Below, piece after piece: positions 1 to 8,371 of a stretch of DNA of 64,000 nucleotides. This stretch comes from Parapedobacter pyrenivorans (GTDB taxonomy: Bacteria; Bacteroidota; Bacteroidia; Sphingobacteriales; Sphingobacteriaceae). The notes under the pieces were generated by a model, which saw only the letters and a list, made by a program, of their open reading frames with translations, was not told the DNA's origin and did not search any database. The translations under genes and the position numbers were made by a program. Numbering within the stretch: the first letter of the stretch is position 1; every line of letters begins with the position of its first letter. The stretch lies in the NCBI RefSeq assembly GCF_014636865.1, contig NZ_BMER01000006.1, positions 124,001 through 188,000 of the forward strand. The letters run 5' to 3'.

Positions 1-320
1 AATGATAACGACTCGGCAAGCGGTTTGTAGGCCGGCATAGCAACGATCTGGGCGTAACCTTTTAAGAGGTGGATCAGGTAGACCGATACCGCGAATGCAA
101 CCAACAAACCGAGCCAAAACGGTTTCGTGTCTGCATCAAATGCCGTGTAAACCAAGAATAGAAAACCACTCCATGCTGTTGCCTCTACGATGACCTGCCT
201 ACGTACATTGCGCAGCACGGGATGAGGCTTGGCGCTCAATAGGGTCCGGATCTCCGAACGGCCCTTTTTAGGGCACTCCTCACGCTCCAGTAGATTTTTC
301 AATTCATGTAAATCCATCAT
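1..320 (-). CDS. Small membrane protein of the sigma-factor operon, 3' end outside window
   Basis: Reading leftward from ATGATG at 318-320 the frame stays open to the window edge, giving about 106 residues. The protein opens with a short charged cytosolic segment (MDLHELKNLLEREE), followed by two hydrophobic stretches at roughly residues 47-60 and 67-85 that look like membrane helices. Its start lies one base after the stop of the ECF sigma factor, so the two are co-transcribed and probably translationally coupled. In Bacteroidota, small membrane proteins placed directly behind an ECF sigma factor are often its regulators or cargo; that role is inferred from position only. No family was recognised. 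The C-terminus is missing. Confidence 0.7.
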   Translation of the reverse strand, partial: MMDLHELKNLLEREECPKKGRSEIRTLLSAKPHPVLRNVRRQVIVEATAWSGFLFLVYTAFDADTKPFWLGLLVAFAVSVYLIHLLKGYAQIVAMPAYKPLAESLS

Positions 321-321
321 A

Positions 322-798
322 CTAACGATTAACCATTGTTTTCAATTTGTCTTTAATCCGGCTAAGTTTTACACCGGTATAATTCTCCGTAATGCCCAAC
401 GCTTCGGCTATCTCTGCATAGCTCATCCCTTCCAGGTAAAGCGTGATGAGGGCCTTCTCCGTGTCGTCCAGCAAGCGGATGGCGCTGGAAAGCTTTTCAT
501 ACCGCTCTGCCGCTTCTTCATCCGGCAGCTCGGCTGCGACATCCGGCACTTCACCCGGATAGCTGACAGCGGGGCGTCTGCGGCGCAGCGATGTGATGGC
601 GGTATTCAGCGCGATACGGTACATCCACGTGGTGAATTTGGCATCTCCACGGAACGATGCCTGCGACTGCCAAAGTTTGATGGCTATTTCCTGAAAAAGG
701 TCTTCGCGGTCTTCGGCATGGTTGCAATACAGTCGGCATACCCGCCAGATCATCGCCTGATGCTGATCAATCAATGTCGAAAACTGTAGTTCGTCCAT
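322..798 (-). CDS. ECF-type RNA polymerase sigma factor
   Basis: The protein is about 159 residues when started at the ATG at 796-798 (MDELQFSTLIDQHQ). An upstream in-frame ATG at 846 would lie inside the preceding gene. Sigma region 2 is visible as a helix around 'DREDLFQEIAIKLWQ' and the -10 recognition part 'FTTWMYRIALNTAITSLRRR'. Region 4 near the C-terminus carries the helix-turn-helix 'MSYAEIAEALGITENYTGVKLSRIK'. It should direct RNA polymerase to a small regulon in response to an unidentified signal. It starts 4 bases after the stop of a secreted serine hydrolase and is followed with a 1-base gap by a membrane protein, so all three form one operon. No zinc-binding anti-sigma motif is seen next to it. 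Confidence 0.93.
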   Translation of the reverse strand: MDELQFSTLIDQHQAMIWRVCRLYCNHAEDREDLFQEIAIKLWQSQASFRGDAKFTTWMYRIALNTAITSLRRRRPAVSYPGEVPDVAAELPDEEAAERYEKLSSAIRLLDDTEKALITLYLEGMSYAEIAEALGITENYTGVKLSRIKDKLKTMVNR

Positions 799-802
799 CC
801 GC

Positions 803-2176
803 CTATTTTCTTTCAAAGGTAACGGGTTTGCCATCGCGTTCGGCAATCAAGCCGGTGATGTTACCGAGGGAATCTACCTGGAAGGTAACATAGACACCCG
901 CTTTGGGCCCGAAAAATGCCCTGGTTCCGGTGGCTTTAAGTTCAAAAAGAGGATTGCCCCCGAGCTTAGCATATAACTGACCTTGGTGGGCAACAACGGA
1001 TAGCTCCATCCCCTGAGCGGTATATGTACCAGCTAAACGGTTCAGTGCCGAATCGGTTAGCTGGGCGTTACTATATTGCCGGGGCAGATTGGGCGTGGAG
1101 CCGTTAAGGATGTTCTCTAAATCTGCCCACAGCCGATTGACGGGAATAACGGATACGTTACTGAGCAACACGATTGATGTCTGGTCTTCGGGATACCATA
1201 CCGCGATCGCCGAACAGCCGAATGTACCGCCGCCATGATACCAAGCTGGCTTTTGGCCGTCTCCCCCTTGTCGGTAGTAAAACCCATAGCCATAACGATC
1301 GGCATTTGCCATCGGAATGGTAGACCTCACATCAAACAGCTTCGAAACCACGTCTTCGGGCCACCGGCCATTGCCCAATGAAGATAGCCAGTCGGTAAGA
1401 TCTCCTGCTGATGCATATAGGTTGCCCGAACCTTTCATGAGGCTGGGATCGCGGTGGGGAGCGAGCATCAAACGGTTGCCGAGCTGGTGATATCCGGTGA
1501 CCATACCGGGAACGATGGCACGCCCATCATACACGCCTGTGCTACCCAAGGCCAGTGGGACGGTGATTTTCTCGCTTACCAATGCGGCATACGATTGATT
1601 ATAAACCTGTTCAAGGATATCAGCAAGGAGGAAATAACCGGGGCTGGAATAGTGACTCTTTTCACCGGGGGAAGACCCGAGCTCCATGGCAAAAATTTCG
1701 GAAACGCACCGCTCCCGATCCAACGGCAAGAATGCCTTTTCTCGCCAATAATCAGCGATTCCGTCATTGTGCGGAATCCCCGATCGGTGGGTAAGCAACT
1801 GCCGGACGGTAATTCCTCGCCAAACCGAATCGGTAAGCTGCGGATAAAACCGACCGATCGAATCATCCTCGCGGAGCAACCCCTCTTTACATGCGAGCAA
1901 CGTAAGCATGGCTGTGAACGGTTTGCTGATGGAGGCGATCCGGAAAACATCCGTTGTCTTCATGGGTGTTCCCAACTCATGGGAAGCCAACCCGTAGGCC
2001 CTTTCATACAGGGCATCGCCCCGGCGCGTGATACGAACGACACCACTGAATCCAATTTGCTCCTGCTGCGTGGAAAAATAGGTGTGTATAGCAGCGGTAT
2101 CCATGGCGGGCTGCCCGACGCCTGTTAGCCCTACCAGCATAAGTAAAGCTGCGCATGTTATTTTTCTAATCGTCAT
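803..2176 (-). CDS. Secreted serine hydrolase, class C beta-lactamase / DD-peptidase fold
   Basis: This 457-residue protein begins with a Sec signal peptide (hydrophobic residues about 7-22, then GQPA). It carries the three motifs of the serine beta-lactamase/penicillin-binding fold: S82-x-x-K85 in 'ASISKPFTAM', the second motif as Y176-S-S in 'SHYSSPGYF', and H314-G-G in 'WYHGGGTFG'. The last 100 residues form an extra domain typical of the larger 'serine hydrolase' branch. Members of this family act in the periplasm on esters, amides or peptides, and true beta-lactamase activity cannot be assumed. It is the first gene of an operon with an ECF sigma factor and a small membrane protein, an unusual partnership for this enzyme family. 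Confidence 0.9.
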   Translation of the reverse strand: MTIRKITCAALLMLVGLTGVGQPAMDTAAIHTYFSTQQEQIGFSGVVRITRRGDALYERAYGLASHELGTPMKTTDVFRIASISKPFTAMLTLLACKEGLLREDDSIGRFYPQLTDSVWRGITVRQLLTHRSGIPHNDGIADYWREKAFLPLDRERCVSEIFAMELGSSPGEKSHYSSPGYFLLADILEQVYNQSYAALVSEKITVPLALGSTGVYDGRAIVPGMVTGYHQLGNRLMLAPHRDPSLMKGSGNLYASAGDLTDWLSSLGNGRWPEDVVSKLFDVRSTIPMANADRYGYGFYYRQGGDGQKPAWYHGGGTFGCSAIAVWYPEDQTSIVLLSNVSVIPVNRLWADLENILNGSTPNLPRQYSNAQLTDSALNRLAGTYTAQGMELSVVAHQGQLYAKLGGNPLFELKATGTRAFFGPKAGVYVTFQVDSLGNITGLIAERDGKPVTFERK

Positions 2177-2266
2177 ATCGCATTAGTCGCGAAGGCGAAA
2201 AAAAACTTACACAAAAAGATTCAGCCCGGTGAAACCTATTGGAGAGGCTATAAGGCCCTAGGCTAC

Positions 2267-2917
2267 TTATTTCTTCAACTTGGCAACTTGTATGGCGATG
2301 AATTTCGGTAGATAGTTGGGCGTACAATTTTTTGCCACCACTTCGTCTTTATAGAGGCCTGTTTGTTCTCCAATGGCAATACATCTTGAACGAAACTCTT
2401 CTTGAAAAACCCCAATTTGACCTGCAGTAAAATTCATCGCCCACTGGACTTCAGGCTTTTCAGATGCTATTCGTTTTTCGATTAGAGAAAGTAGGTGCTC
2501 GCTATTGGCGGGAGGAGTCTGTCCTACCCAACGTAAGCGACTTTGATGATACCAGAAAAGCCGTCTTTGCAATGGCGAAGGACTATCTACCCAGGATTCC
2601 ATTAACGCAACTGTCTTCTTATCTTTAGCGAGTTGGTTGGCCATGAGCCAATCGATCAGTTGGTTTCGTTCCTCCGGTATATGCTGCTGAATATCCTCAT
2701 CCAAATCATCGATAATTTCTTGCGAAAGAAGCTTTTTGTCCATCAATAGGATCGCCAACTGCCGCGCAAAATAAGCGCCCGTTGACCAAAGTTCCAAAGC
2801 TAACTGGTGGTGCTTACCTATATTTTTTGCTATGTTCCGCAAATCGCCAAGCTTAGTGGCCTTATTGCTAATTTGACTCAAAATATGCTGCGCGGCGGAA
2901 GAAAGTTCCATAGTCAT
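2267..2917 (-). CDS. DNA alkylation repair protein (AlkD-like HEAT-repeat family)
   Basis: The 216-residue helical protein matches the DNA alkylation repair enzyme family, with the N-terminal 'LGDLRNIAKNIGKHHQLALELW' helix pair, the 'RQLAILLMD' repeat and the 'VQWAMNFTAGQIG' stretch near the C-terminus. AlkD-type proteins remove bulky or cationic alkylated bases by wrapping duplex DNA with HEAT-like repeats, in the cytoplasm. The start chosen is the ATG at 2915-2917 (MTMELSS); an upstream ATG at 2950 would overlap a TAAATTTG box read on this strand. It stands alone as a transcription unit. This Bacteroidota branch is poorly studied, so glycosylase activity is inferred from family. Confidence 0.85.
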   Translation of the reverse strand: MTMELSSAAQHILSQISNKATKLGDLRNIAKNIGKHHQLALELWSTGAYFARQLAILLMDKKLLSQEIIDDLDEDIQQHIPEERNQLIDWLMANQLAKDKKTVALMESWVDSPSPLQRRLFWYHQSRLRWVGQTPPANSEHLLSLIEKRIASEKPEVQWAMNFTAGQIGVFQEEFRSRCIAIGEQTGLYKDEVVAKNCTPNYLPKFIAIQVAKLKK

Positions 2918-2947
2918 GTCGTGCTGTGTTTTTAATAAACTGCTTTT

Positions 2948-2955
2948 CAAATTTA
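2948..2955 (-). promoter_or_regulatory. -7 promoter box for the alkylation repair gene
   Basis: The minus strand reads TAAATTTG, matching the Bacteroidota -7 consensus TAnnTTTG. It ends 31 bases before the ATG at 2917. No well-spaced TTG -33 element is seen upstream, so support is moderate. Confidence 0.45.
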
Positions 2956-3138
2956 AGATTTCTTCAAATATTATTGCAGTTAGCGGGTAGGTTGTTGAGA
3001 AACAACCTTTCTGCGTGAGCTGGAGAAGCTTTTTTTTGTGAAAGAGAATGGGAAATGGAACCAGATATTAGCAAGATTCGGGTTTTATGCCATAACACGC
3101 ATTCCGATCTTTGCAACAGACTTTTAAAACAAATAATA

Positions 3139-3891
3139 ATGCAGAGATTTAAAGACAAGTGCGCATTTATCACAGGCGGAACAAACGGAATGGGGTTTGC
3201 TACCGCCCAACAATTCATCGACGAAGAAGGCAAAGCAATTATTACAGGGCGACGCGCTGAAACCGTATACAAAGCTGTAGAACAGTTAGGAAAAAATGCG
3301 TTTGGTATCGTATCAAATGCAGGTAGTATGAAAGATATCATGCTTTTGCAAGAACAAGCAAAACAATATACAGACAACATTGATTTACTCTTTGTAAATG
3401 CTGGTTACGGAAAATTTGCTTCCATTGAAAGCGTAGATGAAACTCATTTTGATGAATTGTTTAATATGTTGGTTAAAGGTGTATTTTTTACCATCCAGCA
3501 AATACTGCCATTGATGAAAAGAGGAAGTGCGATTATTTTGAACACGTCTGTCGTTACTGAAATGTCAGTACCAAACTTTTCTGTTTATTCGGCGGCAAAA
3601 TCAGCCGTTCAATCATTTATAAAAACGTTTGCGTCGGAGCTTACTGAAAAAGGTATTCGGGTAAATGGCGTTAGTCCAGGATACATCAAAACAAACGGTT
3701 TCAACAATACAGGTCTGAATACTGAACAAATTGAGGGGGCTATCCAAAGCATCCTCCCTACCATTCCTTTTAAGAGATTTGGCGAACCTACCGAAATTGC
3801 AAGTGCCGTATTGTTTCTTGCTTCGCAGGAAGCGTCATATATCCACGGAACTGAATTAACGGTGGACGCAGGAATTTCGGTTATAAAATGA
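3139..3891 (+). CDS. Short-chain dehydrogenase/reductase (SDR)
   Basis: About 250 residues from the ATG at 3139 (MQRFKDKCAFITGG). An earlier in-frame ATG at 3055 precedes the conserved N-terminus by 28 residues and is unlikely. The Rossmann glycine motif TGGTNGMG, the NAG motif ('FVNAGYG'), and the catalytic Ser and YxxxK ('NTSVV' and 'YSAAK') are all present, and the tail 'GTELTVDAGIS' is the classical SDR ending. It is a cytosolic NAD(P)-dependent oxidoreductase of unknown substrate, related to small oxidoreductases of the glucose/FabG-like group. It stands alone, with A+T richer sequence than the genes to its left. Confidence 0.92.
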   Translation: MQRFKDKCAFITGGTNGMGFATAQQFIDEEGKAIITGRRAETVYKAVEQLGKNAFGIVSNAGSMKDIMLLQEQAKQYTDNIDLLFVNAGYGKFASIESVDETHFDELFNMLVKGVFFTIQQILPLMKRGSAIILNTSVVTEMSVPNFSVYSAAKSAVQSFIKTFASELTEKGIRVNGVSPGYIKTNGFNNTGLNTEQIEGAIQSILPTIPFKRFGEPTEIASAVLFLASQEASYIHGTELTVDAGISVIK

Positions 3892-4080
3892 GAAAGCAAA
3901 TATCTATTCACACTTTTCATCCACAATCCAAAGCCATAGTTTTAAATCCGGAAAAGGTATAAAAGTTATTATCTAGTGATATGAGAAAATTATTTTTCAC
4001 AATGCTAGCAGCTAGGGTATGATACAACATGCTGAAATTTCGGATTGTGAATTAAGAAACAGAATCCGCAGTCAGTCGCG

Positions 4081-4109
4081 AACTGCCACGTTTTTCGCGG
4101 CAGTTTTTT
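4081..4109 (+). terminator. Rho-independent-type terminator
   Basis: AACTGCC (4081-4087) pairs with GGCAGTT (4099-4105) across an 11-base loop, and the second arm runs into six T residues on the plus strand. It lies about 190 bases past the SDR stop, so it may end that transcript or a short untranslated RNA; the minus strand has no T-run. Confidence 0.6.
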
Positions 4110-4212
4110 AGTGCGTATAGACAAATACGCAGCACTAATAAGCTGGAGGGGACGAAATTTAATACAGGCGCATGCCAAACAAATCATAAAAAGCAACACC
4201 AAATATTTTGGG

Positions 4213-4220
4213 TAACTTTG
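4213..4220 (+). promoter_or_regulatory. -7 promoter box for the DEAD-box-like gene
   Basis: TAACTTTG is an exact match to TAnnTTTG. It sits 29 bases before the GTG at 4250 and inside the sequence that a TTG start at 4208 would translate, which is why the GTG start was preferred. No clear -33 TTTG is seen at the expected distance. Confidence 0.5.
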
Positions 4221-4249
4221 TTGCCTCGTATTCTTTTAACTATTCAGCA

Positions 4250-5524
4250 GTGTCTTTAGATAAATTGAAGCTTAGTAAACGTCTCCATGCATCCATGAAT
4301 GATTTGGGCTATTTTACAGCGAAAGAGATTCAGTTAAAATCACTCTCTCGTATAATCGGTGGGCATAGTATTATTGGCATTGCACCCGAAGGAGCTGGAA
4401 AAACAACGACTTATGTTCTTGGGGTATTGATGCGCTTAAAATATACGGAAGATGAAGCTCCTAAAGTCTTAATATTAGCCCCTAATGACGAAAGAATCAC
4501 TGAAATAGTTGATCGTTTTCTGGCAATTAGCAAGAATAAGAATCTTCATATCATGGGGCTTAAAACGAGCGGAAGTATGGAGGAAGAAATCGAAGATTTG
4601 GTCCGTGGGGTAGATATTGTCGTAGCAACTCCAAACCGTGCCCGTGCGGTGTATCTAAAATTAGGGCTTAATCTAAATCGCATTCAGACATTCATCATTG
4701 ATGATGCTGAAGAAATAGTTAAGCAGGGAATGCAGACTCGTGTAAGGGAACTGGCCCAAAGCTGCGGAAAAGTACAGTACCTCGCATTTAGCACTGTTGA
4801 ACATGAAAAACTGCACTTGATGATTGATGATTTCATGCCTTTTGCTACGCTGGTTGAGGTGGAAGAACTAGGTGAGAAAACGACGGAAACACACGAGCTC
4901 ATGTTGTATCAGGTTCCGAATTTTACCACGAAAATAAATTTGCTAAATCTTTTGATGCGTGACGATGACGTATTTGATAAAGTTGTGGTTTTTGTAAATA
5001 CCCGACTTACCGCACAAAAGCTTAGTCAAAGTCTACATGCAAAAAAAGGAGAAGTAGCTGTGCTACTCCCCATGTTGCATGATGATGCAGGTTTTGATGA
5101 TATCAATGATTTTAAGAAAGACCCAGAATGTCGAATACTCATTATTGCAAATGAAAGCTCGAATGATATTGATTTAAGTAGGATTCCTTTTGTATTTCAT
5201 TTTGAAATACCAGAAAATAGAGATGTTTTTGTGCAACATATTATAAAAACTTCAAATGACGAAGTTATGGCTATCACATTTGCGACAGACATTGAACTTC
5301 CGGAACTCAAAAAAATAGAACAATCTTTGGGGAAGAAAATCCCTATCATGCCTACTCCTGATGATCTTGTCATCTATCAACCGTCCACTAATCCAAAAGA
5401 AAAGAATGAAGTGGACGAATCAAAGGGTGGCGCTTTTCATAAAAAGAAAGCAAGCAACAACAAAACCTACAACTATGGCGGTGGGGTAAAAGCCAAAATG
5501 ACGATGAAGAATAAGAAAAGGTAG
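4250..5524 (+). CDS. Degenerate DEAD-box RNA helicase-like protein
   Basis: About 424 residues from GTG at 4250 (reading [M]SLDKLKLSKRL, the usual opening of the family). The first RecA-like domain keeps a Walker A-like loop 'APEGAGKT' (residues about 45-52), and motif Ib as 'VVATPNRA'. Motif II reads D-D-A-E (about 151-154) instead of DEAD, and motif III SAT is replaced by 'FST'. In the second domain the arginine-finger motif VI (normally HRIGRTGR) is replaced by 'QHIIKTSND'. A basic Gly/Lys tail (about 390-424) could bind RNA. The protein probably binds RNA or nucleotide, but classical unwinding is doubtful. It stands alone behind its own promoter. Confidence 0.85.
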   Translation: MSLDKLKLSKRLHASMNDLGYFTAKEIQLKSLSRIIGGHSIIGIAPEGAGKTTTYVLGVLMRLKYTEDEAPKVLILAPNDERITEIVDRFLAISKNKNLHIMGLKTSGSMEEEIEDLVRGVDIVVATPNRARAVYLKLGLNLNRIQTFIIDDAEEIVKQGMQTRVRELAQSCGKVQYLAFSTVEHEKLHLMIDDFMPFATLVEVEELGEKTTETHELMLYQVPNFTTKINLLNLLMRDDDVFDKVVVFVNTRLTAQKLSQSLHAKKGEVAVLLPMLHDDAGFDDINDFKKDPECRILIIANESSNDIDLSRIPFVFHFEIPENRDVFVQHIIKTSNDEVMAITFATDIELPELKKIEQSLGKKIPIMPTPDDLVIYQPSTNPKEKNEVDESKGGAFHKKKASNNKTYNYGGGVKAKMTMKNKKR

Positions 5525-5657
5525 TTTTAATAAGTACGCTATTTAATTATCCCGCTATAATATTTAATTTAGGTAGTATAATGCATCCTGTGTATTTCCG
5601 CGTCGCCAATATCTGATCTTTATCTCAAGGGTAGAAAACTGCTTTTCTTTTTTCATA

Positions 5658-6695
5658 CTAAATGTTAACTTTTTGCTTGATTTGAGGGACTACTTCCGCG
5701 CCGATCAGCTCGATAGACCGCATTAACTGTTGGTGAGTAAGACCTGCAATATCCATTTGGAAGGTGAAACGATCTACACCACCGAGGGCTTCGCTATGCC
5801 GTAAAAGCTTTTCGACAACCGTTTCCGGCCCACCTACAACAAGCACACCTTTCGGCGCGATCATTGCGTCGAACTGAGCTTTGGTAACCGGTGGCCAACC
5901 GCGCTCACGGCCTGCTTTGGTCCAGGATTCTAAAAAGCCTGGAAAATAATCAGCGATAGCTGATTTGTCGTCCTTGCCAACATAGCCAGGCGAATGAAGG
6001 CCTACCTTCAATTCTTCCGGTTTGAAGCCTGCCTCTTCGCCTGATCTTCTATAGAGATCGACCAGCGGTCTAAAGCGCTCGGTTTCGCCACCGATAACGG
6101 CCACCATTAAAGGAAGCCCAAGCATTCCTGCACGTACAAAGGATTGCGGCGTGCCACCTGCACCCAACCAAACAGGCAATTTCTCCTGTAGCGGACGTGG
6201 GTATACAGGCTGATTATTTAATTCCGGCCTGAACTTACCCGACCAGGTAATGAATTCTTCATCTCGGATCTGCAGCAACAATTTTAATTTTTCTTTAAAC
6301 AAAGCGTCATAATCACTCAGATGATAACCGAACAAGGGATACGCTTCTGTCGCAGAACCCCGGCCAACCACGATCTCCGCACGACCCTTTGAGATAATAT
6401 CCAGTGTCGCGAAATTTTGGAATACCCGGACAGGATCTGAAGTACTGAGCACGGTAACCGCACTCGTAAGCCGGATGCCGCTGGTGCGGGCGGCGGCTGC
6501 CGCCAATATGACCGCAGGAGCAGAGTCGAGAAATTCTCTTTTATGGTGTTCGCCTATCCCGAAAATATCAAGCCCGGCCTCATCGGCGGCAACTATTCTG
6601 TCTAACAACTGTTCCATGGCCTCTTCACTGCCCAGCTTATTGCTTCCAAACATCGCCGACGCAAAACTATCTATGCCTATTTCCATGTTATCCAT
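5658..6695 (-). CDS. Luciferase-like (LLM class) flavin-dependent oxidoreductase
   Basis: 345 residues (or 342 if the ATG at 6686 is used). It matches bacterial luciferase-like monooxygenases of the F420/FMN-dependent TIM-barrel type: the N-terminal 'MEIGIDSFA' strand, 'AADEAGLDIFGIGEHHKREF' helix-strand, the 'SAVTVLSTSDPVRVFQNFATLD' segment and 'GRAEIVVGRGS' are typical of the group of small-molecule oxidoreductases. It should use reduced flavin to oxygenate or reduce an unidentified substrate in the cytoplasm. It is followed on the same strand, in transcription order after the mono-cluster ferredoxin-like gene at 6802-7020, with about 100 bases between them, so a functional redox pairing is possible but unproven. 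Confidence 0.9.
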   Translation of the reverse strand: MDNMEIGIDSFASAMFGSNKLGSEEAMEQLLDRIVAADEAGLDIFGIGEHHKREFLDSAPAVILAAAAARTSGIRLTSAVTVLSTSDPVRVFQNFATLDIISKGRAEIVVGRGSATEAYPLFGYHLSDYDALFKEKLKLLLQIRDEEFITWSGKFRPELNNQPVYPRPLQEKLPVWLGAGGTPQSFVRAGMLGLPLMVAVIGGETERFRPLVDLYRRSGEEAGFKPEELKVGLHSPGYVGKDDKSAIADYFPGFLESWTKAGRERGWPPVTKAQFDAMIAPKGVLVVGGPETVVEKLLRHSEALGGVDRFTFQMDIAGLTHQQLMRSIELIGAEVVPQIKQKVNI

Positions 6696-6801
6696 TTTGA
6701 TCGTTTAATTTATGATTCCCCCCGTATTTGTCTTTACCCCGTCTAACTCGGGAGACACCTCGGTATGGAGCTCCGGTAGCTTTCCGCCACCGATTACCCC
6801 G

Positions 6802-7020
6802 TTATTTTTCTTCATCTTTCTTAATACTTAGTGCCCCGGACGGACATTTGGCGACCTGATCGATTAATTCCTGTGTGGTCGCATACTGTGTTCGTATCCA
6901 GGGACGTGCCTTCGGATCATAAACATTGGGAAGTGTTCTTACACAAACCCCTGAATGGGTACACACTTTCGGCTTCCATAGGATGGTAATTTCGCCGTTT
7001 TGATATTCTATTGTTTCCAT
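6802..7020 (-). CDS. Divergent single-cluster 4Fe-4S protein (Fer4_19 / YjdI-like)
   Basis: 72 residues from the ATG at 7018-7020 (METIEYQNGEITILWKPKVC). It shows the pattern of the small divergent ferredoxin family: 'KVCTHSGVCVRTLPNVYD' followed by 'PWIRT' and a C-terminal 'VAKCPSGALSIKK'. These Cys residues (positions about 19, 25 and 57) suggest an iron-sulfur site with an incomplete set of ferredoxin cysteines, as is usual in this family. It likely acts as a cytosolic electron carrier or accessory protein. The longer frame to 7137 has no support upstream. It is divergent from the Crp-type regulator at 7251, and the flavin oxidoreductase follows on its strand. Confidence 0.85.
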   Translation of the reverse strand: METIEYQNGEITILWKPKVCTHSGVCVRTLPNVYDPKARPWIRTQYATTQELIDQVAKCPSGALSIKKDEEK

Positions 7021-7192
7021 TACTCCTTCAAAATAGTTATGAGAGTTAAAAAAATCATTTGTTTTAAACTGGAAATGCAAAGTTCCGCAACGCGGTAAAA
7101 GATAAAGATGATATAAGTCAACAAAAAAGGTAGACATAAGTCTATGTTCTATCGGTATGATCGACGCTACATTCTTTACCGTATTTAATTCT

Positions 7193-7200
7193 TACTTTTG
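7193..7200 (+). promoter_or_regulatory. -7 promoter box for the Crp-type regulator
   Basis: TACTTTTG matches TAnnTTTG and lies 50 bases before the ATG at 7251. The -33 element is not clear. Confidence 0.45.
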
Positions 7201-7250
7201 TCTAAACAGAGTTTTTACAGTAGTTAATACCATAAAGATACGCAAGTATT

Positions 7251-7835
7251 ATGCATGAGGCCTTTTTTGAGTACCTGAAAAAATTTAATTGTCCTCTGCT
7301 GTCAGAAGAGGAAAAGGTGCTGATCAAAAAAGCATTTATTCCAACAAAATTAAGGAAAAGACAATACCTGTTGCAGGCGGGTGACCAATGCAAAAATTTT
7401 GCATTCATTGTAAAAGGAGCCATGCGCCAATATTCTGTAGGTGACAAAGGATCTGAACACATGATCAGACTTGGTGTGGAGGGCTGGTGGATGGGCGACC
7501 GCGAAAGCTGGGTAATGGGAACGCCGAGTGTTTACAACATCGATGCCTGGGAAGACACCGAGGTGCTGTTGGTGACTAGGCCTGTTGTCCTTGAACTGCT
7601 GCGGAAAACTGCCATTATAGGTGAAATGATGCGCCAGCTCGACGAGCGGAACAACATGGCCAATCTGCGGAGATTGACCTCATCCATCAGTGCTACTGCA
7701 GAAAAGAAATATGCTGATTTTGCAGCTTGTTATCCCGGACTGGTAGAGCGGTTTCCGCAGCATATCATTGCTTCTTACATCGGTGTCACTAAAGATACCC
7801 TGAGCCGTGTTAAGCGCCAGCTCCTTCGGAAATAA
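7251..7835 (+). CDS. Crp/Fnr-type transcriptional regulator
   Basis: 194 residues. The N-terminal half is a cyclic-nucleotide-binding-type beta barrel ('KRQYLLQAGDQCKNFAFIVKG' through 'WEDTEVLLVTR'), and the C-terminus has a winged helix with recognition helix in 'HIIASYIGVTKDTLSRVKRQL'. No cysteine set for an Fnr iron-sulfur cluster is present, so it is of the ligand-binding or ligand-free type common in Bacteroidota. It is divergently placed from the small 4Fe-4S protein and the flavin oxidoreductase, the most likely targets on positional grounds. It opens with its own TACTTTTG promoter box. Confidence 0.92.
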   Translation: MHEAFFEYLKKFNCPLLSEEEKVLIKKAFIPTKLRKRQYLLQAGDQCKNFAFIVKGAMRQYSVGDKGSEHMIRLGVEGWWMGDRESWVMGTPSVYNIDAWEDTEVLLVTRPVVLELLRKTAIIGEMMRQLDERNNMANLRRLTSSISATAEKKYADFAACYPGLVERFPQHIIASYIGVTKDTLSRVKRQLLRK

Positions 7836-7938
7836 TGAGTCGCTCTTTTTTGGCATGAAAATGAGCTGACCGGCATTGCATACAACGATCAGGGCAACAC
7901 GCGGTACATAACCGGGAAAATGCGGAATTATGGGAATG
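7836..7938 (+). other. Possible coding remnant behind the Crp-type gene
   Basis: Immediately after the regulator's stop, the same reading frame stays open for about 33 codons (7842-7940) with the plausible protein text 'HENELTGIAYNDQGNTRYITGKMRNYGNVIP' broken here into its visible parts: an ENELTG start, a YNDQGNTR centre and a RNYGNVIP end. It has no start codon. It reads like the tail of a larger protein and may be a relic, but no family was recognised. Confidence 0.25.
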
Positions 7939-8169
7939 TTATCCCTTAGAGAATGTACCGAAATACCAAAGGATGCCAGACGGATCGTGCAAGAAACATT
8001 CCCTGCCCCAATCGTAATTACGGATGGGCGTCAGTTTTACGCCTGGGTACTTTTCTGGCAGTTCCAGTGCGGAAAGTTCTCGCCAATACCGGTCAACGTG
8101 TTGCTGAAACAATTGCACCTCTGCACCGCTATAAAATCCGTTCTGATCTAAAAGACACTGTATATTCAT
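7939..8169 (-). pseudogene. C-terminal fragment of a VOC (glyoxalase/bleomycin-resistance) protein
   Basis: The 76-residue frame ends in 'YDWGRECFLHDPSGILWYFGTF', which is the characteristic last beta-alpha-beta unit of vicinal-oxygen-chelate proteins, including the metal-binding-strand region. The family is normally 115-140 residues and the first half-module is missing. The 200 bases upstream on this strand (8170-8371) hold stops in every frame and no recognisable VOC N-terminus. It is therefore most likely a truncated relic, although a short expressed protein from the ATG at 8169 cannot be excluded. Confidence 0.6.
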
Positions 8170-8371
8170 TTTTTATCCCCGATAGCTGTTCCTTTTGCAC
8201 GGTGAAGGTATTAACAATTTCAAAAAATCGATGCTCCGTTTGAAACGAGGGGGCAGGGAATTATCGCTTCGAATTATTGCGGATGGCCCGCATATAAATC
8301 GCCATGGACGAAGGCATTAAAGTTTCCTTCCAGGCCCGTTCATGGCTGAAGCGTACGATGTAAACTTGAAA

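Larger units (their letters stand above)
3892..4249. other. Intergenic stretch between the SDR and the DEAD-box-like gene
   Basis: No convincing gene was found. A 13-codon frame at 3980-4021 (MRKLFFTMLAARV, then stop) looks like the beginning of a signal peptide and may be a relic. The stretch also contains a rho-independent-type hairpin at 4081-4109 and a TAACTTTG promoter box at 4213-4220, listed separately. Confidence 0.5.

Noticed and set aside
1454-2128. 224-codon frame on the plus strand
   Set aside because: Antisense to the serine hydrolase, which has all catalytic motifs on the minus strand.
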